From: JAGLTQ01 sp964605385
Lineage (GTDB): Bacteria > Pseudomonadota > Gammaproteobacteria > UBA6429 > Thiohalophilaceae
Assembly (NCBI GenBank): GCA_964605385.1
Contig: CAZSCK010000023.1
Span: 1 to 37,661, forward strand
Length of the DNA: 37,661 bases
Direction of reading: 5' to 3'
Shown here: positions 8,178 to 15,885 of the stretch, piece by piece
Numbering within the stretch: position 1 is the stretch's first letter
Layout: every line of letters starts with the position of its first letter
The notes under the pieces: generated by a model
Told to the model about the DNA's origin: nothing
What the model saw: only the letters and a program-made list of their open reading frames with translations
Databases searched by the model: none
Translations under genes and position numbers: made by a program

Positions 8178-8212
8178 AGTTGCACTATAGCGCAACTATG
8201 CATATTTATCAA
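8172..8212 (-). promoter_or_regulatory. arsR promoter and autoregulatory operator
   Basis: On the minus strand, TTGATA (8212-8207) and TATAGT (8189-8184) are separated by exactly 17 bp, a good sigma-70 promoter. A perfect 12-bp inverted repeat flanks the -10 box: ATGCATAGTTGC at 8172-8183 and GCAACTATGCAT at 8192-8203. This is where an ArsR dimer would block polymerase. The expected transcription start, six or seven bases past the -10 box, falls at about 8177, the first base of the arsR ATG. The mRNA would therefore be leaderless or nearly so. Confidence 0.78.
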
Positions 8213-8303
8213 TGGTATAGAATTACTGCTTTATATTCAGTGAGTCCTGTTTTACAAATATACTTATCGAACGTTGTCTTTAAGTGTCAGTGTCAGATAA
8301 TGG

Positions 8304-8650
8304 CTAATCCAGATATTTTCTTTTAGAAAACATTTCATACAAAACAGGGATGACGAATAAAGTTAATAGGGTTGATGAAAATAAGCCATCAATGACAGTG
8401 TGTGACAATCGGATATTTTCTCTGGTACACCCAAACGTTTTTTCTCCGCAAAACATCGCGAGTATTTTTTTCTGTAAGATTATATTTATTAAATATTTAA
8501 TCCACTTCTTACAACAACCACATACCGGATTTTTGTAAACCACAATATCTTTAAATAGTCTGTCTTTAGCAAAAGCAGTGGGAGCTATTAAAATAACAAC
8601 GGTCAAAATTGTTAATAAAATCTTAATTTGTGTGTCCGTATTCTTGTAAT
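8304..8650 (-). pseudogene. Chimeric remnant: DUF411 N-terminal half joined to a CzcA C-terminus
   Basis: The start encodes a signal peptide and then DIVVYKNPVCGCCKKWIKYL, the Cys-rich N-terminus of DUF411 metal-binding proteins. Further on, another frame gives RLGVPEKISDCHT, the next conserved DUF411 block, so the centre carries several indels. At about 8387 the frame passes from VIDG straight into LFSSTLLTLFVIPVLYE, the last residues of CzcA. The plus-strand DNA at 8317-8386 closely matches the end of the intact czcA at 9588-9666. The missing DUF411 C-terminus is found at about 7178-7260. It lies just downstream of czcD on the same strand. It is not a functional gene. Confidence 0.78.
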
Positions 8651-8691
8651 GAATGAGTAATATCAACCATGTTTGTCTGTAGCTATATTGA

Positions 8692-9567
8692 TCATTTATT
8701 ACAATCTTTAATTTCAAATTCTAACGTTGAGTGGCCAATAGAAAACTTTTGTTGTAATGATGTTTTAAGATCGGCTTTAATATTTTCTATTTTATTGTAA
8801 TCTGTAATGACAACATGTGCTTCTAAAGCATTTTTATGTTCATCAAGTTGCCAGATATGAACGTGATGAATATTAATCACATCAGAAATACATTCCATTT
8901 CGGCAACAACATCATTTATAACGATATTCTCTGGTGTACCCTGCATTAAAATATGAATCGTTTTAGGTAACATGGTTCCAGCCTGATAAAGCACATAGGC
9001 TGCAATGAGTAAGGTGATTAAAGTATCACTCCAGTACCATTGATAAAGCAGTATTAATGAACCGGCAATAATAACGCCAACAGATGCGAGTGCATCTGAG
9101 ACATTATGCAAAAAAGCCGCTTTAATATTCATACTGTTTTTTGACATTGTATAGGTGAGTATCGCTGTTGCAATATCAACAACAAGTGCAACCGAGGCAA
9201 CAATAACGACGATCCAGCCTTCTATAACCGCGGGTTCATAAATTCGCCACAATGCTTCATAGATTAAATAAATCCCAATCAGCACCAGCGTCACAAGGTT
9301 GATTAAGGTAGCAACAATTTCTGCACGTTTATAACCAAAGGTTTTAAAATGATCAGCAGGTTGCCGGCCTATTTTTCGAGCAACCCAGGCAATGAGTAAC
9401 GAAGCGGCATCACTAAAGTTATGCAGCGCATCTGCAATCAATGACAAGCTACCGGAGACAATGCCACCGATAACCTGTGCCAGGGTTAGAAGCATATTAA
9501 TGGTGATCGCAAACGCTAATTTGCGATCACCAAGTTCTTCTGCATGATGGTGATGCTGCGAACCCAT
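8692..9567 (-). CDS. czcD: CzcD-type cation diffusion facilitator
   Basis: This 291-residue inner-membrane metal/proton antiporter has six helices plus a C-terminal cytoplasmic metallochaperone-like domain (about 210-290). The Zn-type helix motifs are present: LIADALHNFSDA in helix 2 and HNVSDALASVG in helix 5. The N-terminus has a GSQHHHH metal-binding cluster. The ATG at 9567 (MGSQ) is chosen over upstream codons because AAGGAA at the end of czcA serves as its ribosome-binding site and it avoids overlap with czcA. It is the last gene of the efflux operon and would supply periplasmic metal for the CzcCBA pump. Substrate is probably Zn, Cd or Co. Confidence 0.92.
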   Translation of the reverse strand: MGSQHHHHAEELGDRKLAFAITINMLLTLAQVIGGIVSGSLSLIADALHNFSDAASLLIAWVARKIGRQPADHFKTFGYKRAEIVATLINLVTLVLIGIYLIYEALWRIYEPAVIEGWIVVIVASVALVVDIATAILTYTMSKNSMNIKAAFLHNVSDALASVGVIIAGSLILLYQWYWSDTLITLLIAAYVLYQAGTMLPKTIHILMQGTPENIVINDVVAEMECISDVINIHHVHIWQLDEHKNALEAHVVITDYNKIENIKADLKTSLQQKFSIGHSTLEFEIKDCNK

Positions 9568-9577
9568 TATATAACTG

Positions 9578-12500
9578 TTATTCCTTATTATATTTTTGTC
9601 GTGAAAATTTTTCATATAACACAGGGATGACAAATAAGGTTAGCAGAGTTGATGAAAATAAACCGCCAACCACAACTGTTGCGAGTGGTCGTTGCACCTC
9701 TGAACCAACCCCCGTTGCTAGTAACATTGGGATTAAGCCCAACGCTGCAATGAAAGCCGTCATTAAAACAGGCCGTAAACGTGATAATGCACCTTCAAAA
9801 ATAGCATCATCAATAGATGAACCACCATCGAGTCGCTGATTGATTGCATTTACCATCACCACACCATTTAACACCGCCACACCAAACAAAGCGATGAAAC
9901 CAATGGAACCCGGTACAGATAAATATTGACCTGAGAAAAATAATGCAGCAATACCGCCAATTAAAGCTAAAGGTACATTAAGCATAATGAGTAATGCCTG
10001 TCCGACTGAGTTAAAGGCAAAGTATAGTAATAAAAAGATTAAGCCTAATGATAATGGCACAACAATCATTAACCTGGCCTGAGCACGTTGCTGGTTTTCA
10101 AATTGTCCACCAAAAATAACGCTATAACCCGTCGGTAAATTAATTTCCTTGCGGATGCGCTGGTCAATTTCGCTTACCAGCCCTCCCATATCTCTATCTT
10201 CTACATTTACCTGAATAACGACTCGACGCTGTACATCATCACGACGAATTTGTGGCGGGCCAGATTCAATACCGACACTGGCAATATCACCAACACGCAC
10301 CCATGCACCATCCGCCGCTTGCAATATTAAGTTACGAATAGATTCAATACTGTTGCGATGCTCTTTTGCAAGCCGAACATAAATATCATATCGCTCATTT
10401 CCCTGAATAACCTGACCGGCTGTCTGACCACCAATGGCATCACTTACCAGGCTCATGACTTGATCCATAGGTATACCGTAACGTGCCAGTTTGTCCCGAT
10501 CAGGGCGCACCACTAACTGTGCTTCACCTGCAATTTGTTCCATGGCAACACCCACAGTACCGTTGATAGATTTAACCAGCTTTTCTATTTCACTGCCTTT
10601 CTGTGCTAGCGTATCTAAGTCAGGACCAAAAAGTTTAATCGCCAGTTGCGCTTTGATACCTGATAGCAGTTCGTCAACCCGGGTGGCAATCGGTTGTGAG
10701 AAAGAAAATAACAAGCCAGGCATAACCGACATTTTTTCTTCCATTAACACCTGTATTTCTTTTCGGCTGTTAGCACTAGTCCATTCATCAACTGCTTTCA
10801 TTCCAACATAGATTTCAACATTGGATACTGGCTCAGGATCACCACCAATTTCTGCACGTCCAACGCGGCTGGTTGCATAGAGCACTTCAGGAAACTGCAT
10901 TAAAACCTGTTCCATTTCTTTAGCTACCTTGAGTGCGGTATTCATACTTGAAGATGGCGCGAGTGTCACTCGGATATTTAATGTACCTTCTTCAAGTTCC
11001 GGGACGAATTCTGTGCCCATAAAAGGAACCAGCAATAACGAACTAATAAAAAGCCCGACCGCAACTTTAACGACCGTCGATTTTATTTTCAGTGCTTGTT
11101 GTAAACGTATGCGATAGTTTTTTTCTATTGGTCGTAAAATAGGACTTTCTTTTTCAACCACCCCTGTTTTAAAGGCGTAAGTTGCTAAAGCAGGAATCAC
11201 CATCAAAGCAACAAATAAAGAAGCAAACATAGCTAATACAATTGAGATCGCCATAGGTTGAAATAATTTACCTTCAACACCTTCTAAACTAAATAAAGGC
11301 GCAAACACAATAATAATAATTAGTACGGCAAAAAATACCGGGCGTCCAACTTCTTTGGCTGCTTCCTGAATACGCAGTGCCATGCCATGATTTTCAGGTA
11401 TGCCATCTGCATCATTCTTATTTTTGTGATCCGCATCAGGATGACTTAAGTGACTAAAGATATGTTCCATCATAACAACGGAGCCATCAACCATCATGCC
11501 AATCGCAATTGCCAAACCACCTAATGACATTAGGTTCGCTGAGATCCCCCAGTAAGCCATTGCCATTAATGCCAGACCAATAGAAATTGGAATGGAAAGT
11601 AATACTAGCAAGGTCGCACGAAGGTTCATTAAGAACATCATCAAAATAATAAAAATGAGTATAAAGGCTTCCAGTAATGCTTTACTAACCGTACTCACCG
11701 CTTTATCAACAAGATCAGACTGATCATAAACCGTATCGAGAGTGACACCTTCGGGTAATGCTTGCTGCACCATCGGTAAACGATCTTTAATACTGTCGAT
11801 CGTTTCTTTAGTATTTGCACCCATGCGTTTTAATATGATACCCGTCATAACTTCGCCAAGTGACTGAGGATTACCATCCTTGTCTCGGCGCGATAAGGTA
11901 ACAGCACCCTGACGAATTTCTGAACCAAACTCTACCTTGGCAACATCACTAACTCGTACAACAATACCATCTTGCTGTTTCAAAGGAATATTACCAATGT
12001 CACGTAATCCATCCTGATCTGAACGCAACCAACCTACCCCTCGAATCACGAGTTGTTCCTCGCCACGATCCATATACCAACCACCCGCATTACGGTTGCT
12101 GGTTTCGATAGCATTTGAGATGTCAGCAATACTGATACCATAAGACAGGAGTTTTTTCGGGTTAACCTGTACCTGGTACTGACGTACTTTGCCGCCAAAG
12201 GAAAGAATTTCAGTTACGCCATCAACCGGCATGAGTAATAATTTCACCACCCAATCATTTAAACCGCGCAATGCCATAATATCGTATTTCTCAGCATCAT
12301 CAGATCGCAAAATGTATTGAAACACCATGCTCAGACCAGAGGTATTGGGCCCCATTTCAGGTGTACCAATGCCATCAGGCACTTGTTCCTTTGCTGCTTG
12401 CAATCGTTCAAAGACCATTTGCCGAGCAAAATAAATATCAGTGCCTTCCTTAAACACTACGGTCACCATCGATAAACCGGTTTTAGAAATAGAACGTACC

Positions 12501-12742
12501 TCCTTGACATCAGGCAAGCTATACATGACCGCTTCAACCGGATAGGTGATAAGTTGTTCGACTTCTTCAGAAGCTAATCCTTCAGCGACCGTATTTATTG
12601 TTACTTGTATATTGGAGACATCCGGAAAGGCATCCAGATTCAGTTTCGGTATAATCATACCGGCGCCCAAAAGTGTTGCGATTAAAACTAAAACAACAAG
12701 TAGGCGACTTGCTACAGCAATATCAATCAATTTATTTAACAT
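9578..12742 (-). CDS. czcA: Heavy-metal efflux RND pump, inner-membrane subunit
   Basis: This 1054-residue protein of the HME-RND family drives export of divalent metal ions with proton motive force. Family features are intact: N-terminal helix then LDAFPDVSNIQVTI, periplasmic porter domains, 12 helices, and the proton-relay helix AIGMMVDGSVVMMEHIF (Asp and Glu conserved). The C-terminus, FSSTLLTLFVIPVLYEKF, is the sequence duplicated in the remnant at 8304-8387. AGGTGG lies 6-10 bases before the ATG, and czcB ends 12 bp upstream. Motifs suggest the Zn/Co/Cd group more than Cu/Ag, but sequence alone does not settle this. It forms a tripartite complex with CzcB and CzcC. Confidence 0.95.
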   Translation of the reverse strand: MLNKLIDIAVASRLLVVLVLIATLLGAGMIIPKLNLDAFPDVSNIQVTINTVAEGLASEEVEQLITYPVEAVMYSLPDVKEVRSISKTGLSMVTVVFKEGTDIYFARQMVFERLQAAKEQVPDGIGTPEMGPNTSGLSMVFQYILRSDDAEKYDIMALRGLNDWVVKLLLMPVDGVTEILSFGGKVRQYQVQVNPKKLLSYGISIADISNAIETSNRNAGGWYMDRGEEQLVIRGVGWLRSDQDGLRDIGNIPLKQQDGIVVRVSDVAKVEFGSEIRQGAVTLSRRDKDGNPQSLGEVMTGIILKRMGANTKETIDSIKDRLPMVQQALPEGVTLDTVYDQSDLVDKAVSTVSKALLEAFILIFIILMMFLMNLRATLLVLLSIPISIGLALMAMAYWGISANLMSLGGLAIAIGMMVDGSVVMMEHIFSHLSHPDADHKNKNDADGIPENHGMALRIQEAAKEVGRPVFFAVLIIIIVFAPLFSLEGVEGKLFQPMAISIVLAMFASLFVALMVIPALATYAFKTGVVEKESPILRPIEKNYRIRLQQALKIKSTVVKVAVGLFISSLLLVPFMGTEFVPELEEGTLNIRVTLAPSSSMNTALKVAKEMEQVLMQFPEVLYATSRVGRAEIGGDPEPVSNVEIYVGMKAVDEWTSANSRKEIQVLMEEKMSVMPGLLFSFSQPIATRVDELLSGIKAQLAIKLFGPDLDTLAQKGSEIEKLVKSINGTVGVAMEQIAGEAQLVVRPDRDKLARYGIPMDQVMSLVSDAIGGQTAGQVIQGNERYDIYVRLAKEHRNSIESIRNLILQAADGAWVRVGDIASVGIESGPPQIRRDDVQRRVVIQVNVEDRDMGGLVSEIDQRIRKEINLPTGYSVIFGGQFENQQRAQARLMIVVPLSLGLIFLLLYFAFNSVGQALLIMLNVPLALIGGIAALFFSGQYLSVPGSIGFIALFGVAVLNGVVMVNAINQRLDGGSSIDDAIFEGALSRLRPVLMTAFIAALGLIPMLLATGVGSEVQRPLATVVVGGLFSSTLLTLFVIPVLYEKFSRQKYNKE

Positions 12743-12754
12743 GATGAGCCACCT

Positions 12755-14026
12755 TTAATGGTTATGAATTTCAAAGCCGCCTTTTGCCAACTCAGACTGC
12801 ACAAAAAATGCGCCCTGAGTAACAACACGCGTACCGGGTTGAAGGCCTTCAATGATCGCCATGCCATCACTAAATTGTTTTACTTCAACTTCAACCCCTT
12901 TAAATTCACCGGCTTCTTCCTGTTCAACAAAAACTTGCCAGTCACCATCACTGCTGCGCAATACAGCGGCTTCAGGTATCTGTAATGCTTGAAATTTATT
13001 ACGTGAAGCAATCAAAGTTGAAACAAACATACCCGCATGTAAACGATCATCTTTATTATTAACTTCAAGACGAACCGCAGACGTTCGGGTTATTTCATCA
13101 AGCGTGTGATGTAACTGAATCACTTTTGCTTTTATTTTCAACTTATCTGTGCTGATTTCAGCATCACTGCCAATTTCAATTTGACCTGCTATTTCAGGAG
13201 TTACACGTGCTTCTACCCACATGATTGATTCATCAGCAATCACCATCAATTCGTAACCCGCTTCAACATATTCACCAACGATAAATTTGTCATGCAAAAT
13301 ACGTCCCGCCTGTTTGGCGACTAAATTGAATGAACCATCTGCACTGCGTTTTTGTGCGAGTAAGGCATTGATTTCTTTTTGATTCATGCCATAGGCTTTT
13401 GCACTAGCATACGATTTTTCATATTCAATTTTTGCGGTAAGAAAACGGCGCGCCGAGACAACCTTGCGCCCCAGTTTTTTAACTCGTTTCCATTCTTTGT
13501 CGGCTAATAAAAGTTGTCCCTGAGCTTCAGCCATTTCAACACTCGACAGCGTGACTAATTTTTGTCCTTCAATTACTTCTTCACCCAACTTGGCATGACG
13601 TTTAATAACCTGTGCATTAATACGTGGTGAAACTTTTATGGTGCGATAAGCATTCAGTTTGATTTCACCCGGTGCACGAATTGTTATTGAGGCATCACTG
13701 AGCTGTAATGTTTTAACAATAATATTGGCCATTTTCATTTGTTCCGGTTTTAGATGAATCGCGCCTGCTTCTTCTTCATGACCAACTTCTTTTTCATCTG
13801 AGTGTTTTTTATCACGGTGTTCTTCATCATGGTGTTCTTCATCTTTATGTTCATCGTGGTCATCATGCGCTTGTTCTTTCTTTGCGTCATGATGCTCACC
13901 ATCATTATGTTTTTTGTTTTCTGTATGACTTTCCGTACTGTGTGATGTTGTTTCATTTTCATCACTACAAGCCGTTAAGGAAAATAAAGAAACTGAAATA
14001 AGAGAAATTAATATTAAACGGATCAT
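12755..14026 (-). CDS. czcB: Periplasmic adaptor (membrane fusion) subunit of the metal efflux pump, His-rich
   Basis: This lipoprotein of 423 residues links CzcA to CzcC. It has a signal peptide with lipobox LTAC, then a long His/Asp/Glu-rich tract (about residues 25-75), and the adaptor core: barrel-sandwich hybrid (IRAPGEIKL..VSPRINAQV), helical hairpin and beta-barrel. The His tract is typical of CzcB-type adaptors and may bind Zn in the periplasm. The ATG at 14026 is chosen over an in-frame codon at 14068: it directly starts the signal peptide, has AAGGAA upstream, and lies one base after the czcC stop. Second structural gene of the operon. Confidence 0.94.
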   Translation of the reverse strand: MIRLILISLISVSLFSLTACSDENETTSHSTESHTENKKHNDGEHHDAKKEQAHDDHDEHKDEEHHDEEHRDKKHSDEKEVGHEEEAGAIHLKPEQMKMANIIVKTLQLSDASITIRAPGEIKLNAYRTIKVSPRINAQVIKRHAKLGEEVIEGQKLVTLSSVEMAEAQGQLLLADKEWKRVKKLGRKVVSARRFLTAKIEYEKSYASAKAYGMNQKEINALLAQKRSADGSFNLVAKQAGRILHDKFIVGEYVEAGYELMVIADESIMWVEARVTPEIAGQIEIGSDAEISTDKLKIKAKVIQLHHTLDEITRTSAVRLEVNNKDDRLHAGMFVSTLIASRNKFQALQIPEAAVLRSSDGDWQVFVEQEEAGEFKGVEVEVKQFSDGMAIIEGLQPGTRVVTQGAFFVQSELAKGGFEIHNH

Positions 14027-14027
14027 T

Positions 14028-15311
14028 TTATTGATTCCTTGTCGTGTTAAGTTGCAGCCATGATTCAATTTGAGCGGTTGAGTTCAACCACGCTAGCCAG
14101 CTCGACCAAAGCGTTGTTTGCAGTTCGATACCTGCAGATTGTGTATCCAGATTTTGTTTAATCTGTATCAGGTAATCGGTGGTACGAAGATCACCTGCGC
14201 GCCATAATTGTTTAAGTAATTTTAACTGGCGATGGATGCTGAGTTGGCCACCTTGTTGCCATTGCTGCCAAGCATTTTGCGTTAACTGGTAATGACGGGT
14301 TTTAGCAATAATATCTTTACGAATATTACGCCATGCCAGTTGCGCTAGTTGTTCAGCTTGTAAATATTCATTTTTCGCTACTTCAATTTCCGCACGATAA
14401 CTATTTCGTATATTAAAAGGAATAGTCAGTGTTATACCGACAAGTTTTTCTTTATCTTCTTTGCCTCCACGAATGGCAATAGTAGGATCTGCACTTGCTT
14501 CACCCTGACGTAACTTAATGGTGTTTTTACTTGCGGCAACATTAGCACGAACAATTTGCATTTGCGGCAAGCTCATTACAAATTGATCAAGCTCATGAGG
14601 TAAAGTGACTTTTTCAAAATCAATAGCCATGCTTGGCAATGAACTCTTCGCTGAAGCTTTCACGTTATATAAAGCATAAAAAGCTTGTTCGGCTTCAACT
14701 TGTTCGGCTAATATTTTTGCATTATCAAATATAGACTCGCTGTAAGCCAGTTGAGCAAGATCGAGTTCAACCTGGTTTAAATCACCAGCAGCATGTTTTT
14801 GTCTTGCGACATCAGCAAAGTTTTTCATTAATGCCAGACGTTGTTGAGACAAATCTGCAAGCCGAGATTTATTTTGAAAGTCAGTTAAGGTAATCAGTAA
14901 ATCACTGAGCAACTGTTGTCGTTCTTGTTTTAATGTTGCCAATGCAGCATTAAGTTTATAACGTGCAATTACTGTTTTAGCACCTTGCTGATCACCCCAG
15001 TCAATGGTTTGGCTGATCCCAAGGGTTGAAGTCTTAATATTAGTTTCTTCTCCATCAAGCTCTAACTCTGGATTATAAATTGCCATATCTGCTGCCGTAT
15101 ATCCTGCTTTGGCAGCATCTCGTTCAGCTTCTGCCGCAACAAGTCGTGGATGCGTTATAAAAGCCTGTTTTATAAATTGTTGTAGTTCAATAGGAGCAGC
15201 TTCAAATTTGTTTAATGTTGCTGTTTGCGCAGATACTTCTTGAAAATACACGCTCACGGCGAATAACGCTACCAACAAGCGGTAGCTATGTTTCTTTGTA
15301 ATAAATAACAT
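14028..15311 (-). CDS. czcC: Outer-membrane factor of the metal efflux pump
   Basis: This 427-residue TolC-family protein forms the outer-membrane channel of the CzcCBA complex. A signal peptide ends at VSAQ (about 29). Two OEP repeats follow, with typical coiled-coil helices (AFITHPRLVAAEAERDAAKA at the first repeat; YRAEIEVAKNEYLQAEQLA in the second). Its stop is one base before the czcB start, so translation is coupled. It is preceded by the small His/Cys protein gene with an 87-bp gap. Length is normal for CzcC. Metal specificity lies in the partner subunits. Confidence 0.93.
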   Translation of the reverse strand: MLFITKKHSYRLLVALFAVSVYFQEVSAQTATLNKFEAAPIELQQFIKQAFITHPRLVAAEAERDAAKAGYTAADMAIYNPELELDGEETNIKTSTLGISQTIDWGDQQGAKTVIARYKLNAALATLKQERQQLLSDLLITLTDFQNKSRLADLSQQRLALMKNFADVARQKHAAGDLNQVELDLAQLAYSESIFDNAKILAEQVEAEQAFYALYNVKASAKSSLPSMAIDFEKVTLPHELDQFVMSLPQMQIVRANVAASKNTIKLRQGEASADPTIAIRGGKEDKEKLVGITLTIPFNIRNSYRAEIEVAKNEYLQAEQLAQLAWRNIRKDIIAKTRHYQLTQNAWQQWQQGGQLSIHRQLKLLKQLWRAGDLRTTDYLIQIKQNLDTQSAGIELQTTLWSSWLAWLNSTAQIESWLQLNTTRNQ

Positions 15312-15398
15312 TGTTGTAAAACCTTATTAATAAATTATGAATATCAATACATGATCAACGGAGATCTGTATTGAAAAAGTTAAAGCTTTATTAAGGTA

Positions 15399-15707
15399 TT
15401 ACGAGGCAGGTGGTGGTACCGGAGGTTGCTGATGAATAGACGAGACTATGTTTGTTAATGTAATTAATTTACTTTTAGAACTAGAGCGAATACTAATGGC
15501 TGAATTTGAAATAATTCCAATTAAATGTGCACAGGCATGGTCACAATGATCACTTGTTTTGTGATCATAATTATTTGATCCATCATAGCTATCAGAAATT
15601 TGTGTATAAGTTTGTTCCTGGAAATCATATCGATCAGGATCAGAAAATGCCCACGCAGACTGCGATAATAATATACCAAGAATTAGGAATGTAAAAAGAC
15701 GATTCAT
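15399..15707 (-). CDS. Small exported His/Cys protein leading the czc operon
   Basis: This 102-residue protein has a clear signal peptide ending near SAWA. A metal-ligand cluster DHKTSDHCDHACAHLIG follows, and the protein ends in a proline-rich tail (PPVPPPAS). Small periplasmic proteins of this kind, His/Cys centre plus a proline-rich end, often precede czcCBA operons and are thought to bind or sense metal, similar in position to CzcI or CzcE. No enzyme domain is visible. It has no obvious Shine-Dalgarno. The czc promoter candidate lies about 37 bp upstream. Confidence 0.75.
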   Translation of the reverse strand: MNRLFTFLILGILLSQSAWAFSDPDRYDFQEQTYTQISDSYDGSNNYDHKTSDHCDHACAHLIGIISNSAISIRSSSKSKLITLTNIVSSIHQQPPVPPPAS

Positions 15708-15743
15708 GTATCGAATGGTAGCCTAACTACTGAAAATAATCAA

Positions 15744-15773
15744 AATATACTCAGACATTAGCACATTTGTCAT
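15744..15773 (-). promoter_or_regulatory. Candidate czc operon promoter
   Basis: On the minus strand ATGACA (15773-15768) and TATATT (15749-15744) are 18 bp apart, about 37 bp upstream of the first operon ATG. The spacing is plausible for sigma-70. The region has no clear dyad for a repressor, and no czcRS two-component genes lie in the window. Confidence 0.35.
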
Positions 15774-15885
15774 TTTAACATGCTTAGTAAATTTAGATTT
15801 ATTCTTACAAGCTCGCTTATTCTTAAAATCAATACTCATTATTTTGTATATAAGTGACTGCTAATAAAGGTAGACGGAAATCTGG

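Noticed and set aside
8178..8195. TTG start for ArsR at 8195
   Set aside because: It lies upstream of the predicted transcription start, within the operator.
8304..8717. A 137-residue ORF as a functional protein
   Set aside because: It joins a DUF411 N-terminus with a CzcA C-terminus and includes a frame-shifted middle, so it is a fusion remnant.
9568..9633. Longer N-terminus for CzcD
   Set aside because: It would overlap the czcA end; MGSQHHHH at 9567 has a good RBS.
9627..12985. Plus-strand ORFs opposite czcA and czcB
   Set aside because: They are shadow frames of the efflux genes, with no RBS and no recognisable domains.
14027..14068. Longer N-terminus for CzcB
   Set aside because: It would overlap czcC and place extra residues before a clean lipoprotein signal peptide.
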